Shown here one piece after another: positions 27,185-34,793 of a stretch of DNA of 37,641 bases. Source of the DNA: Saccharicrinis sp. (GTDB lineage Bacteria > Bacteroidota > Bacteroidia > Bacteroidales > Marinilabiliaceae); NCBI GenBank assembly GCA_024635555.1, contig JAGXIO010000163.1, positions 1 to 37,641 of the forward strand. Direction: 5' to 3'. Both the position numbers and the translations under genes were made by a program. Each line of letters starts with the position of its first letter. Position 1 is the stretch's first letter. The notes under the pieces were generated by a model. That model ran no database searches. It had not been told where the DNA came from and saw only the letters and a list, made by a program, of their open reading frames with translations.

Positions 27185-28839
27185 TTTATCACCCTTAAAA
27201 AACTAATTGTAGGTTCAAATTTGTCTTTTCCATGTACTTCTAAATCGAATGGAATAGTTTTGTTTTTAAAGTCAGCATCGATAAAAAAGGTAGCAGTTTT
27301 AACATTGCCTGTATTTTCACACTTTATGCTTCTTTTTTCAACTCCTTTTTTGCCTTGATAAACAAGCGACCATTTTCCATTACCGTTGTCGATATATGAT
27401 ATCTTAACCGCAAATTTTTTGTTTGTAGATAGAAAAACATCATCTATATCAAATCCAATTTTGGCGCCCTGCCTCGCCACAAAATCATAATATTTACCAG
27501 GTTGTACCATCCACATTTCTATCGGATGTTCTATTTTTATTACCGGTTTGGTTTCGTAGCCGGGTACATCGCGCTGAAATACCCATCGTTCAAAGTTTTT
27601 TACCGAGCCGGCACCCTGGCCTTTTATGTAACTTTCGCGCAAAAAGCACCAGGCATCAGGTGCGTCTTCTCTTGTTTTTCCTAGCTCAAGGCTAACCCAG
27701 GTCAGCATATCGTGTAGTAAAGCAAATTCGTTATTCAAGAGGTAGTTGCAACGCATTTGAAGCAACCTTAAATTAGCTGTGAAGTAACGATATGGATAAG
27801 ATTCGGTGTCCTTTCCAAAACGAAAAGCTCTTTCGGGAGTTGCCCAAATCTCTTCGTATTCTTCGTTTTCTTCGCCCTGAAACAGGTTCTTTTCAATTAT
27901 AGGATTGGATTCATCTACGAATAAATAGCCGTTATCATCCAGTTGCTGTCCAATATGCTCATCGGGTATATGATAAAGATACATCTCCACAAAACCGCGC
28001 CTTATGCCAAAACCTTTGTTAAATCCATAATTTGATAAACCACCCATAAATACCTTATATTCCACACCGGAGCAAGCGGTTGCCCAAGCATCTATACGTT
28101 CCCTTACATGTTGCACGGTATCGTTGGCATTAGCGTACTTTTCGGGATATGGACCAATACCTTCATCGCCATTGGAAGGCGAAGCATATCCCAAAAACAA
28201 ACCTTTTACTTCTTCCATCTGAGGTATGCCGCTTTGCCCTAAAGCTTTGATAAATTTCAGATAACGCTTATGAAATTCAGGGTGGCTCACCTCGTAATTT
28301 ATTTTTATGGGGTTCTTTTTATACTCTTTGCGGATAGGTATATTATATTTCTTAATCCATTCAGGAGCAAAATCAGTTGCTGAAAAATGTATTCGGACTA
28401 TAGATCCATAACCTTTTTTATAAGCTGCCTTAATATTTGCAATCAAAGGTTTAAAATTTATTTCTCCTTCTTTGGGTTCCAAATCACGCCATTCTACCCA
28501 ATGTGAAATAACTGGGTTGCTTGAAAAGTTAATTTCAGGAAGTTGCTCTATTTTTCTAGTCCCCAGACCAAAATTACGTGCAACGCAAAGACTGGAATAT
28601 TTTGAAGGTTCTGTTGATTGGGGGAGCGTCCAATCCCAACCCTCAACAATATTATTTTTTGATATCCATTGAGGATTCTTTATTTCAGAAATGGGGGTTT
28701 TGTGATACTCACCCCAATAAGGATAGTTTGGTTTAGAATTATTTGCAGACTTGACTTGTGCATTAGCATCAGAAAAGTACATTGCAAAAACTACTATAGC
28801 AAAAGCAATATTCAAACTAGAAGGCAAGTATTTCCTCAT
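27181..28839 (-). CDS. Secreted TIM-barrel-like glycoside hydrolase, family not assigned
   Basis: 552 residues with a signal peptide (~1-28, ending NAQ). Features seen: PVISHWVEWRDLEPKEGEIN, the W..[LI]EP.EG.[YI][DN]F pattern common at the start of clan GH-A beta-galactosidase-like barrels; KGYGSIVRIHFSATDFAPEW; a conserved-looking LGYASPSNGDEGIGPYPEKY whose E could be the acid/base; and a C-terminal beta domain from about residue 430 (IEHPIEMWMVQPGKYYDFVA). No family motif is certain, so the reaction is not assigned; a galactosidase-like retaining glycosidase is the best guess from barrel architecture and PUL context. It is the first gene of a two-gene unit with the 129-residue protein and lies after a terminator. 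Confidence 0.7.
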   Translation of the reverse strand: MRKYLPSSLNIAFAIVVFAMYFSDANAQVKSANNSKPNYPYWGEYHKTPISEIKNPQWISKNNIVEGWDWTLPQSTEPSKYSSLCVARNFGLGTRKIEQLPEINFSSNPVISHWVEWRDLEPKEGEINFKPLIANIKAAYKKGYGSIVRIHFSATDFAPEWIKKYNIPIRKEYKKNPIKINYEVSHPEFHKRYLKFIKALGQSGIPQMEEVKGLFLGYASPSNGDEGIGPYPEKYANANDTVQHVRERIDAWATACSGVEYKVFMGGLSNYGFNKGFGIRRGFVEMYLYHIPDEHIGQQLDDNGYLFVDESNPIIEKNLFQGEENEEYEEIWATPERAFRFGKDTESYPYRYFTANLRLLQMRCNYLLNNEFALLHDMLTWVSLELGKTREDAPDAWCFLRESYIKGQGAGSVKNFERWVFQRDVPGYETKPVIKIEHPIEMWMVQPGKYYDFVARQGAKIGFDIDDVFLSTNKKFAVKISYIDNGNGKWSLVYQGKKGVEKRSIKCENTGNVKTATFFIDADFKNKTIPFDLEVHGKDKFEPTISFLRVIK

Positions 28840-28861
28840 TTAACATTTATTTATTTAATTA

Positions 28862-28897
28862 TAAAAAAAGGGAAGCGCTATAAATAAAGCTTCCCTT
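28862..28897 (-). terminator. Terminator after the two-module T9SS protein gene
   Basis: AAGGGAAGC (28868-28876) pairs with GCTTCCCTT (28889-28897). On the minus strand the stem is followed by TTTTTTT. It isolates the enzyme gene at 28839 from the upstream unit. Confidence 0.85.
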
Positions 28898-28954
28898 GTC
28901 AATCTTTTAAAGTTTCATTTATAACAATGAACTTTTCTGTCATAAGGACATGCC

Positions 28955-29932
28955 TTAGTTTATTACCAATTTAGTGGTTAATGTGCCATTTGCGTTAGTA
29001 ATATTAAGAAAGTATATTCCTTTTGAATATGACGTAAGGTTCAATTGATATTCATTAGCTTCTACTTGCTCGTTTAGTATTAATTTTCCTGATAAAGAAT
29101 ATAGAGAAACAGTTTTAATTGCTGTTTCACTTTTTATTGTAGCACTTTCTTGAGCAGGATTTGGTGAAACATTTACCCTTAGGTCTATTTGGTTATACTC
29201 TAATGAAGTACTAACCGTAGCATCAATATTAATTGTTTTTAGGGAGTGTATTCTATCAGGCCAGCTTCCACCTACAGGTGTCACTGCTGTACCTAAACTA
29301 TACGCACCGGTGGCCACTGGAATATCTGCCGAAATAATTACATCTATGTTTGTGGTGCCCGTACCTGCACCAACGGTTACCGTACTGGTACCGTAATTCG
29401 TCCAAGGGTCTGAATTTAGGTTGAAATTAATAATAATGTCTCGTGATTCACTCACCTCATACTCTACTGGAACTGTTATTGTTTCGCCCTGCACAACCTG
29501 GGCTGGAGCTGTAACTTTTTTTATTAAATCAACCGGACCTGTGAAAGCTCCTGCATCTACATCAACCTTCGTATATTCATCAAGTCTATCAGCCCAGCCT
29601 TTACCAACTGGTACAAGCATTACTCCAATTTTATAGGCAGCAGTGGCAATTGGAATTCCAGCATTAATTGGTACATTGATGTTTGTTGTACTTGTTCCTG
29701 CAAGTATATTCTTTCTAACAAACGCATAACTTGTCCAGGGATCTGAATTTAGTTGGACATTAACAATAATATCTCGTGATTCACTGATCGTGTAATCTAC
29801 TGTGACAACTGATGTTTGACCTGAGTAAACCATGTCGGGTGCAGTAACATTTGTAATTGCATCTTGAGCCTGTGCATTGTCAAAAGCAAAAAGCAGGCAA
29901 GTAACGGTTAAGAAAAGTAATAGTTTTTTCAT
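28955..29932 (-). CDS. Secreted two-module beta-sandwich protein with T9SS sorting domain
   Basis: 325 residues, signal peptide (~1-22, ending AQAQ). Two copies of a ~100-residue module follow, roughly 24-127 and 135-240. Shared motifs: [IV]T.VTAP..V..G.T..V.V.Y..SESRDII.N..LNSDPWT.Y, then a glycine-rich strand (AGTGTTNI), then IP.AT.AY..G....PVG..W.DR. A type A T9SS sorting domain ends the protein (VSPNPAQESATI...YSKGIYFLNI...KLVIN), so it is exported and attached to the cell surface or released. No catalytic motif is visible, and conserved Trp/Tyr residues suggest carbohydrate binding. I do not recognise the module family. A paralogue lacking the sorting domain lies directly upstream. Confidence 0.8.
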   Translation of the reverse strand: MKKLLLFLTVTCLLFAFDNAQAQDAITNVTAPDMVYSGQTSVVTVDYTISESRDIIVNVQLNSDPWTSYAFVRKNILAGTSTTNINVPINAGIPIATAAYKIGVMLVPVGKGWADRLDEYTKVDVDAGAFTGPVDLIKKVTAPAQVVQGETITVPVEYEVSESRDIIINFNLNSDPWTNYGTSTVTVGAGTGTTNIDVIISADIPVATGAYSLGTAVTPVGGSWPDRIHSLKTINIDATVSTSLEYNQIDLRVNVSPNPAQESATIKSETAIKTVSLYSLSGKLILNEQVEANEYQLNLTSYSKGIYFLNITNANGTLTTKLVIN

Positions 29933-29969
29933 AATGATTTTAAATTTAATTATTAGAAATTTGTTGATT

Positions 29970-29977
29970 CAAAATTA
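29970..29977 (-). promoter_or_regulatory. Candidate -7 box for the two-module T9SS protein
   Basis: The minus strand reads TAATTTTG (TAnnTTTG) 37 bp before the ATG. No matching -33 element was seen. Confidence 0.3.
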
Positions 29978-30117
29978 GAAATTGCTTATTCATTTTATTG
30001 CACTATTTTATACCAAAGGATGGTGAGAAATAGTTAATTTCATGTAAAACCTTATTCAATTGTTTAATTTTTGATTAATGCAATACTAAGAGTGGGCTTT
30101 GGGAAAATGCCTATTTT

Positions 30118-30888
30118 CTATTTTTTTTGTTTTTTATTAACCGAAGTAGCAGTTACTGTATCTAAATTACCTTTTATAATGTTATCCAGCTTCGATCTCC
30201 AGTTTCCATCAACGGGAACAATAGCAACAGCTAAACTATACGCATCGGTGGCCAAGGGTATATCTTTAGAAACAGTTAACTCAACATCTTTTGTACCTGA
30301 ACCTGCTGCAACTTTTATTTTGGTTGAACCATAATTTGTCCAGGGGTCTTTGTTTAGCGTAAGATTAATAAGAATGTCGCGTGATTGGCTGGCCCCATAT
30401 TCTACGGTTACTTTTATTTTCTCTCCCGACGAAACCTGATCTGGTGCAGTTATGCGTATTATATCATCTACTGCCGCAGTTATATTATCTGCTGGACCTG
30501 TAGATGATACAGCATCCACATTTGCTTTTGTGCGTTCATCAAGTCGGTCAGGGTAGCTGCCACCAATCGGTACCAGTGTAATACCTATTTTATAAGCGTC
30601 AGTGGCTATCGGAATTTCCGAAGATATAGGCACCTCAATGTCAACCTTGCTTTTTCCTGCTTTAACTTTAACTCTCACCCATGCATAACTTTTCCATTCT
30701 CCCCCATTTTCCTGAACATTAACAAGGATTTCTCGAGACTCGCTAATGTTGTATTCAACAGTTACTTTTGATGTTTGCCCTGGAGAAACTTCATCAGGTG
30801 CGGAAACACTTGTGATTTTTTGGGAATATGCCTTGCCAAACCCCATTAGAAGACAAGTAACTGTTAAAGAAAGTACTAGTTTTTTCAT
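30118..30888 (-). CDS. Secreted two-module paralogue without sorting domain
   Basis: 256 residues, signal peptide (~1-22, GKAYSQ). It has two copies of the same module as the downstream gene (SAPDEVSPGQTSKVTVEYNI, SESREILVNV, WKSYAWVRV, IPIATDAYKIGITLVPIGGS; second copy APDQVSSGEKIKVTVEYGAS, KDPWTNYGSTKIKV, IPLATDAYSLAVAIVPVDGN). It ends in a short lysine-rich tail (SVNKKQKK) instead of a T9SS domain, so it should remain periplasmic. Other frames downstream contain no sorting domain, so this is not a simple frameshift. The pair probably arose by tandem gene duplication followed by gain or loss of the export signal. Confidence 0.78.
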   Translation of the reverse strand: MKKLVLSLTVTCLLMGFGKAYSQKITSVSAPDEVSPGQTSKVTVEYNISESREILVNVQENGGEWKSYAWVRVKVKAGKSKVDIEVPISSEIPIATDAYKIGITLVPIGGSYPDRLDERTKANVDAVSSTGPADNITAAVDDIIRITAPDQVSSGEKIKVTVEYGASQSRDILINLTLNKDPWTNYGSTKIKVAAGSGTKDVELTVSKDIPLATDAYSLAVAIVPVDGNWRSKLDNIIKGNLDTVTATSVNKKQKK

Positions 30889-30929
30889 AAATATCTAAAT
30901 TATATGATTATTGTTTTTAAATAACATGA

Positions 30930-30958
30930 CAAATATATTGAACGAAGAGTTAATCAAA
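30930..30958 (-). promoter_or_regulatory. Promoter of the two-module protein genes
   Basis: On the minus strand TTTG (30958-30955) lies 17 bp upstream of TATATTTG (30937-30930), matching both parts of the Bacteroidota housekeeping consensus. The ATG of the 30888 gene is about 41 bp further on. Confidence 0.5.
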
Positions 30959-31122
30959 TGATCAACTATATTCCAAAAGTTGGATGTTTTTAGTTCGTTA
31001 GTATAATTTCAATAAATAACAGTCTTTTGTAAAGCCTTTAGCTGAGAGATATTGTGCCTGTTCTTGTGTGAAAGATCAATATAAAATTGCAACAAAGTAT
31101 TTAGCTTAAGGAAGGCTTTATA

Positions 31123-31158
31123 TAAACAAAAAAGCACAGCTATTTAACTGTGCTTTTG
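31123..31158 (-). terminator. Terminator after the right-hand integrase remnant
   Basis: AAAAGCACAG (31130-31139) and CTGTGCTTTT (31148-31157) form a 10-bp stem with an 8-nt loop. On the minus strand TTTTTTGTTT follows. It lies 27 bp after the stop of the integrase fragment. Confidence 0.85.
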
Positions 31159-31184
31159 TATGAATTTGCTTTTAATACAAATCC

Positions 31185-31511
31185 TTAATTCTCCATATTC
31201 TTTTGAATCAAGGCTTCGGTTGTTCTAGCATAACGCTGAGTCATTTTTGTACTTGAATGACCTAGAGTTTTTGATACAACCTCTAATGGCATATTGTTCT
31301 CTAAAGCAACCGTTGTAGCAAAGGTATGTCGCGCAGTATGTGTTGACATCGGTTCGTTAATACCACATATTGTCCCGATTTCTTTTAAATAGGCATTCAT
31401 CTTTTGATTGCTTAATACGGGGAGGACTGCATCCTTTTCAATGAGTTCTGGTTCGTTTTTATATTTAGCCATTAATTTTTTAGCCGTTTCAATCTCAAAG
31501 ATGGTACTCAT
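31185..31511 (-). pseudogene. Tyrosine recombinase (integrase), C-terminal catalytic remnant
   Basis: 108 residues covering only the last part of a phage-type integrase: VLPVLSNQKMNAYLKEIG, then HTARHTFATT with H58 and R61 of the HxxR box, LGHSSTKMTQRYAR with H85 and the nucleophile Tyr94. The arm domain, the core-binding domain and the first catalytic Arg are missing, so it cannot be active alone. Its sequence type differs from the left-hand remnant at 3342-3759 and it lies on the opposite strand, so these are pieces of two different integrases rather than two halves of one gene. It marks the right edge of the PUL-bearing block. Confidence 0.85.
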
Positions 31512-31621
31512 CTGATTGGTCTTGGAGGTAATAAAACTATTTGAAAATACAGCTATTTACGAATAAATTGAGACAGAGTTCAATTTACAGTCTCTATTGA
31601 AAAGACCATACTGAACCAAAG

Positions 31622-32122
31622 TTACTGGTTTGCTTTGTTCCTTTTTATCATTTTTTGCATAAAAACCGAACTGGGTATGGTAACATATTCTCCTTCGGTT
31701 GTTTTAATGATGATAAAAAACACACGAATATCACTTATCCGTCCTTCTATATGATAGTCCTTGTCGAGGATGGTTATTTGTTCGCCAATTCGTATGGGAT
31801 GACTAAAAAAGATGATGATAGTGGATGTGATGTTGGAAAGTAAGGACCATTGCGCTACAAAGGCAATGCCCACAATTGTAAGAAGAGAAGAGATGAACAG
31901 AAACAGATCAGATTTATCTATACCCCAGACAATAAAAAGAAAGCCCAATGCTATCGAAAATAATATCAAGGATATGAGTTTGCTTACTATTTTTATCCTT
32001 GGTTTATGATATCTAAACTTTATCGATACTTTTTTTATCAGTTTGTTTATCACAAATTTTAACAATAGAAAAAGTATAATTACAACTGCCGATTGTATTA
32101 ATTTTATTTTATAATCGTCCAT
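31622..32122 (-). CDS. Small MscS-family mechanosensitive channel protein
   Basis: 166 residues. Predicted membrane segments at about 8-28, 46-68 and 72-105. The last contains the MscS pore/TM3 pattern GIAFVAQWSLLSNITSTIII, followed by HPIRIGEQITI and the start of the beta domain (GRISDIRVFFIIIKTTEGEY, VTIPSSVFMQK). These motifs are typical of MscS channels that release solutes during osmotic downshock. It is shorter than E. coli MscS (286 residues) because the C-terminal alpha/beta vestibule is absent; such short forms are common. It is the first gene outside the PUL block on the right. Confidence 0.88.
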   Translation of the reverse strand: MDDYKIKLIQSAVVIILFLLLKFVINKLIKKVSIKFRYHKPRIKIVSKLISLILFSIALGFLFIVWGIDKSDLFLFISSLLTIVGIAFVAQWSLLSNITSTIIIFFSHPIRIGEQITILDKDYHIEGRISDIRVFFIIIKTTEGEYVTIPSSVFMQKMIKRNKANQ

Positions 32123-32207
32123 TGGTATTCATTTTAAATTTTTAAATCAGGTAAGTTCAAAATGCATACATATTTGCCACCAGCCATCCATCTGGAGCGC
32201 AGCGACA

Positions 32208-32237
32208 TCCCGCCACCTAAAATTTAATTAGGCGGGA
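32208..32237. repeat. GC-rich hairpin TCCCGCC/GGCGGGA
   Basis: A 7-bp inverted repeat with a 16-nt AT spacer, and an alternative inner pairing CCTAA/TTAGG (32216-32220 with 32228-32232). It resembles the CCCGC/GCGGG hairpins near 37.2 kb and may belong to the same kind of dispersed palindrome. Confidence 0.4.
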
Positions 32238-32267
32238 AGCCATTAGCTAATCCAAATATCCAAAAAC

Positions 32268-32297
32268 AAAAAAGGGAAGCAAATGCTTCCCTTTTTT
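32268..32297 (-). terminator. Terminator of the tRNA-Asp cluster
   Basis: GGGAAGCA (32274-32281) pairs with TGCTTCCC (32284-32291), extended by six A/T pairs. The tract is T-rich on both strands, so it works in either direction. It lies just after the last tRNA-Asp on the minus strand. Confidence 0.85.
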
Positions 32298-32302
32298 TAA
32301 TG

Positions 32303-32376
32303 CGGTCTGGACGGGACTCGAACCCGCGACCTTCGGCGTGACAGGCCGACATTCTAACCAACTGAACTACCAGACC
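32303..32376 (-). tRNA. tRNA-Asp (anticodon GTC), copy nearest the terminator
   Basis: 74 nt without CCA. Acceptor GGTCTGG/CCAGACC with discriminator G; anticodon stem TCGGC/GCCGA around CTGTCAC, giving GTC; T arm GCGGG/CCCGT-type with TTCGAGT loop. Nearly the same length and sequence as bacterial tRNA-Asp. Confidence 0.97.
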
Positions 32377-32405
32377 AACATTTTTTTGATTGTTTTTTAA
32401 CAGAG

Positions 32406-32479
32406 CGGTCTGGACGGGACTCGAACCCGCGACCTTCGGCGTGACAGGCCGACATTCTAACCAACTGAACTACCAGACC
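32406..32479 (-). tRNA. tRNA-Asp (anticodon GTC), middle copy
   Basis: By eye identical in sequence to the copy at 32303-32376, with acceptor GGTCTGG/CCAGACC. It is 29 bp from its neighbour and read in the same direction. Confidence 0.97.
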
Positions 32480-32559
32480 AGTTAAAAAAACAATTGCAAT
32501 ACGTTTGTATTATTCCATTAAAAACAAAGCACGTTAACCTTGATTTTGCTTTCAGTATG

Positions 32560-32633
32560 CGGTCCGGACGGGACTCGAACCCGCGACCTTCGGCGTGACA
32601 GGCCGACATTCTAACCAACTGAACTACCAAACC
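32560..32633 (-). tRNA. tRNA-Asp (anticodon GTC), promoter-proximal copy
   Basis: Same tRNA body as the other two, but the acceptor is GGTTTGG with CCGGACC, so two pairs are T-G wobbles. Still a foldable tRNA. It is first in the cluster after the promoter. Confidence 0.96.
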
Positions 32634-32661
32634 AAATGATATCATTTTTCTGAAAGCGATG

Positions 32662-32691
32662 CAAAGATAGAGTTTCTTTTTCTTTATGCAA
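32662..32691 (-). promoter_or_regulatory. Promoter of the tRNA-Asp operon
   Basis: Minus strand: TTG (32691-32689), 19-bp spacer, TATCTTTG (32669-32662). Both elements and the spacing match the Bacteroidota sigma consensus, and the first tRNA begins about 29 bp downstream. This is the clearest promoter in the window. Confidence 0.72.
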
Positions 32692-33092
32692 TAGTGCTTA
32701 AATGTTTTTGCAAATTATTTAATACTCATCCTGTCTGCAACTCAATACCTACCTACGAAACAGCGTGTTATAGCTTTTAATTCGACAGCAGTTTTTTCGG
32801 TTTCGAAATGCAAATTAATGCTGTATTTTATTCTGAATTTATTAGGGTGTTGAGAATCAAACTTTTGCATTGTTCACGTAATTGTTGTGGTTTTTATCGG
32901 GACTCTTTTATGTAAAGGGCGGTTCATCATTTATATAAAATAGGCAGAAATCTTTTGGGTTAAAACAAAATATTTTGGTAAATTAGTCGAACGTAGGCAA
33001 ATGAGATGTCACCTCCAACTGCTTTGTTTAGATAGGGGCATTCAGAAAATACTTTCAATTTTATTATTTCATAATCTAAAATTATTATTATT
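32692..33092. other. Intergenic region, about 400 bp
   Basis: Spacer between the tRNA-Asp promoter and the ferritin-like gene. It must contain the latter's promoter, but no full TTTG/TAnnTTTG pair was found; TATTTTGG near 32970 is only a partial match. No open frame or strong hairpin is supported. Confidence 0.45.
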
Positions 33093-33383
33093 ATGCAAGA
33101 TTATCACGAATCACCGGAATTACTATCGGCCGAAACAAAAGATTACGTTAGAGCTCTTAACTCGTTAAAAGAGGAAATTGAAGCGGTTGACTGGTATCAA
33201 CAGCGTTTGGATGTGACAAAAGATAAACAACTCAAAAAGATATTGACGCATAACCGTAACGAAGAAATGGAACATGCATGTATGGTTTTAGAATGGTTGC
33301 GCAGAAATATGGATGGTTGGGACGGCATGTTAAAAACCTATCTTTTTACGGATAAAGATATTGTAGAAATTGAAGAGGATTAG
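33093..33383 (+). CDS. Encapsulated-ferritin (EncFtn)-like iron protein
   Basis: 96 residues, two long helices. The motifs SLKEEIEAVDWYQQR and HNRNEEMEHACMVLEWLRR match the encapsulated ferritin family, where two subunits form one ferroxidase centre. By alignment with the family, metal-binding residues would be E28, E58 and H61, with W34-Y35 beside the site. All are present. Family members oxidise and store or hand over Fe2+ and usually sit inside an encapsulin shell. Here the C-terminus (YLFTDKDIVEIEED) has no obvious encapsulin cargo peptide and no encapsulin gene is found in the window, so it may act without a shell or load into one encoded elsewhere. It is a single gene with its own terminator. 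Confidence 0.85.
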   Translation: MQDYHESPELLSAETKDYVRALNSLKEEIEAVDWYQQRLDVTKDKQLKKILTHNRNEEMEHACMVLEWLRRNMDGWDGMLKTYLFTDKDIVEIEED

Positions 33384-33405
33384 TAAGTAATTGTAAAACA
33401 ACAAA

Positions 33406-33444
33406 AAAACCGGGTAGCTCACTGTGCTATCCGGTTTTCTTTTC
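33406..33444 (+). terminator. Terminator of the ferritin-like gene
   Basis: AAAACCGGGTAGC (33406-33418) pairs with GCTATCCGGTTTT (33426-33438), a 13-bp stem with one wobble, then CTTTTCTT. Confidence 0.9.
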
Positions 33445-33501
33445 TTACTTCGGGTGTGCTCATCATACTTTTATTAAATAAAAGCGATGTGCTATATTGG
33501 G

Positions 33502-33852
33502 TTATTGTGGGCCTTCAAACCGCCGGGTAAAAATGGATCCTGCTTTGGTAAAAGCATTGTCATAGGATTGTAGACTATTGTATATATTCTTTTCCATTTT
33601 ATCTGTATCACTCTGGCCGCTATCCCCAGAGCTTGAAGTTAGCTTAGTGAATTGGGTTTGTAATTCATCTCGTAACGCATGTAGTTGTTTTAAAGCCGAT
33701 TTTTGTTGGTCGGTAATTGGCTCCCCTTTGCGTTCATCTATATCATTCTGAATTCGTTTTAATTCAAAATCGATTTCTTCAATTCTTTTTTTCGTGTCTG
33801 CAATTAATTTATCCTTTTTCATAACTGTAGTTTTTACTGGTTTACTTAACAT
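33502..33852 (-). CDS. Small coiled-coil protein, unknown function
   Basis: 116 residues, not recognised. Residues ~12-45 and ~50-75 form heptad-rich charged helices (KLIADTKKRIEEIDFELKRI, then SALKQLHALRDELQTQFTKL), joined to a Ser/Gly/Asp linker and an amphipathic C-terminal helix (MEKNIYNSLQSYDNAFTKAG). No signal peptide and no membrane segment, so cytoplasmic. ATG 33822 (MKKDKL) is a good alternative start that removes the first ten residues. Neither start has a Shine-Dalgarno. It sits convergent to the ferritin-like gene and downstream of a universal stress protein gene in the same direction, which hints at a stress-related role only by association. Confidence 0.7.
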   Translation of the reverse strand: MLSKPVKTTVMKKDKLIADTKKRIEEIDFELKRIQNDIDERKGEPITDQQKSALKQLHALRDELQTQFTKLTSSSGDSGQSDTDKMEKNIYNSLQSYDNAFTKAGSIFTRRFEGPQ

Positions 33853-33932
33853 GCTTAGACATTGGCTTGTTTGTTAGTTGGCTAAATATGTTATACTGGC
33901 AACTTTTATTTAGGTTGGGTAATTGGTGTCCG

Positions 33933-34793
33933 CTATTCTTTTTCGCGAAACACCAATACAGGTAATTCCGATTTTTTAAGTATTTCTTTGGTATGGTTTG
34001 CTTTGAACAGACCTTCAAAGAATGATTTGTTTTGTTTAAGCACTACCACTAAGTCCGTATTGTTAGTTTCGGCAAAATCAGATAACAGTTCTGCCACATC
34101 ATCATCGTTTCCGCGATGTATTGCTTTTACAATCAGGTTAGGGTACGACACCTTTTCTTGAAGCATATCCTTAAATCCGGCTTTCTTAATCCTATCGTTG
34201 AAATCTCTACTATCCGTAATATGCAATGCAGTTATATTGGGTCTTTGGTCTGAGAACAGGTCGATGAGTTTTTTAACGTTGGTAATATCTTCCTCGTTAT
34301 AATCTGTGGCATACACTATGTTTTTTATCGGCGTGTAAACTTCACCTTTCGGGATTATCCATACAGGGCAATTCAACTCCCTAATCAAATCTATGTTATT
34401 TGATGTTTGTGTCCAAAAACTTACTTCCTGTCGGCTTTCAATAATTGCCATATCTATTTTACCTTCATTTATAATTTGGTCGGCAATTAATTCTGTACCC
34501 CCTATTTCAGAGGAAAAACCAGAAAATACATCGCTTGAAATTTCAGCAGAAACCTCGTTTATATATCTGTTCAGTATTATTTTAGTATTCTCTGCAATCT
34601 CTTCCGTTGCTGCTTGCATTTGCAACGAGCCTTGTCCCATTGCACCTGGTGTAGTGCCCAAGGGGTAGGTTGTTGGCGTGTGAACATGCAATATATGTAC
34701 TTTCGACTTTAGGTTTGCTGCCATTTGTGCAACATAACGGATAAATCCTTTTGAGTCTCTAGGTTCACTAATAATAGCTAATAAGGTTTTCAT
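33933..34793 (-). CDS. Universal stress protein, tandem UspA domains
   Basis: 286 residues from ATG 34793 (MKTLLAIISEPRDSKGFIRY). An upstream in-frame ATG at 34856 would add 21 unrelated residues and is rejected. Two UspA folds: residues 1-~145 (VHILHVHTPTTYPLG... ADQIINEGKIDMAIIESRQE) and ~150-286 (PIKNIVYATDYNEEDITNVK ... ALHITDSRDFN ... ETNNTDLVVVLKQN, then SELPVLVFREKE). Domain 2 has the usual end in which a basic phosphate-binding loop precedes PVLVF; the G-2x-G-9x-G ATP motif is not obvious. Cytoplasmic stress or starvation protein common in Bacteroidota. Confidence 0.9.
   Translation of the reverse strand: MKTLLAIISEPRDSKGFIRYVAQMAANLKSKVHILHVHTPTTYPLGTTPGAMGQGSLQMQAATEEIAENTKIILNRYINEVSAEISSDVFSGFSSEIGGTELIADQIINEGKIDMAIIESRQEVSFWTQTSNNIDLIRELNCPVWIIPKGEVYTPIKNIVYATDYNEEDITNVKKLIDLFSDQRPNITALHITDSRDFNDRIKKAGFKDMLQEKVSYPNLIVKAIHRGNDDDVAELLSDFAETNNTDLVVVLKQNKSFFEGLFKANHTKEILKKSELPVLVFREKE

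Noticed and set aside
30060-30118. Idea that the second two-module protein lost a T9SS domain through a frameshift in its A-rich 3' end
   Set aside because: All frames downstream of its stop were read; none encodes the NPA or GIY.[VL].. patterns of a sorting domain before stops appear.
3342-31511. The two integrase remnants as halves of one gene split by the PUL
   Set aside because: They are on opposite strands and of different sequence type, and the parts do not join into one complete recombinase.
32457-32645. A 62-codon open frame crossing the tRNA-Asp genes
   Set aside because: It is simply the translation of tRNA sequence; such frames over tRNA clusters are a known artefact.
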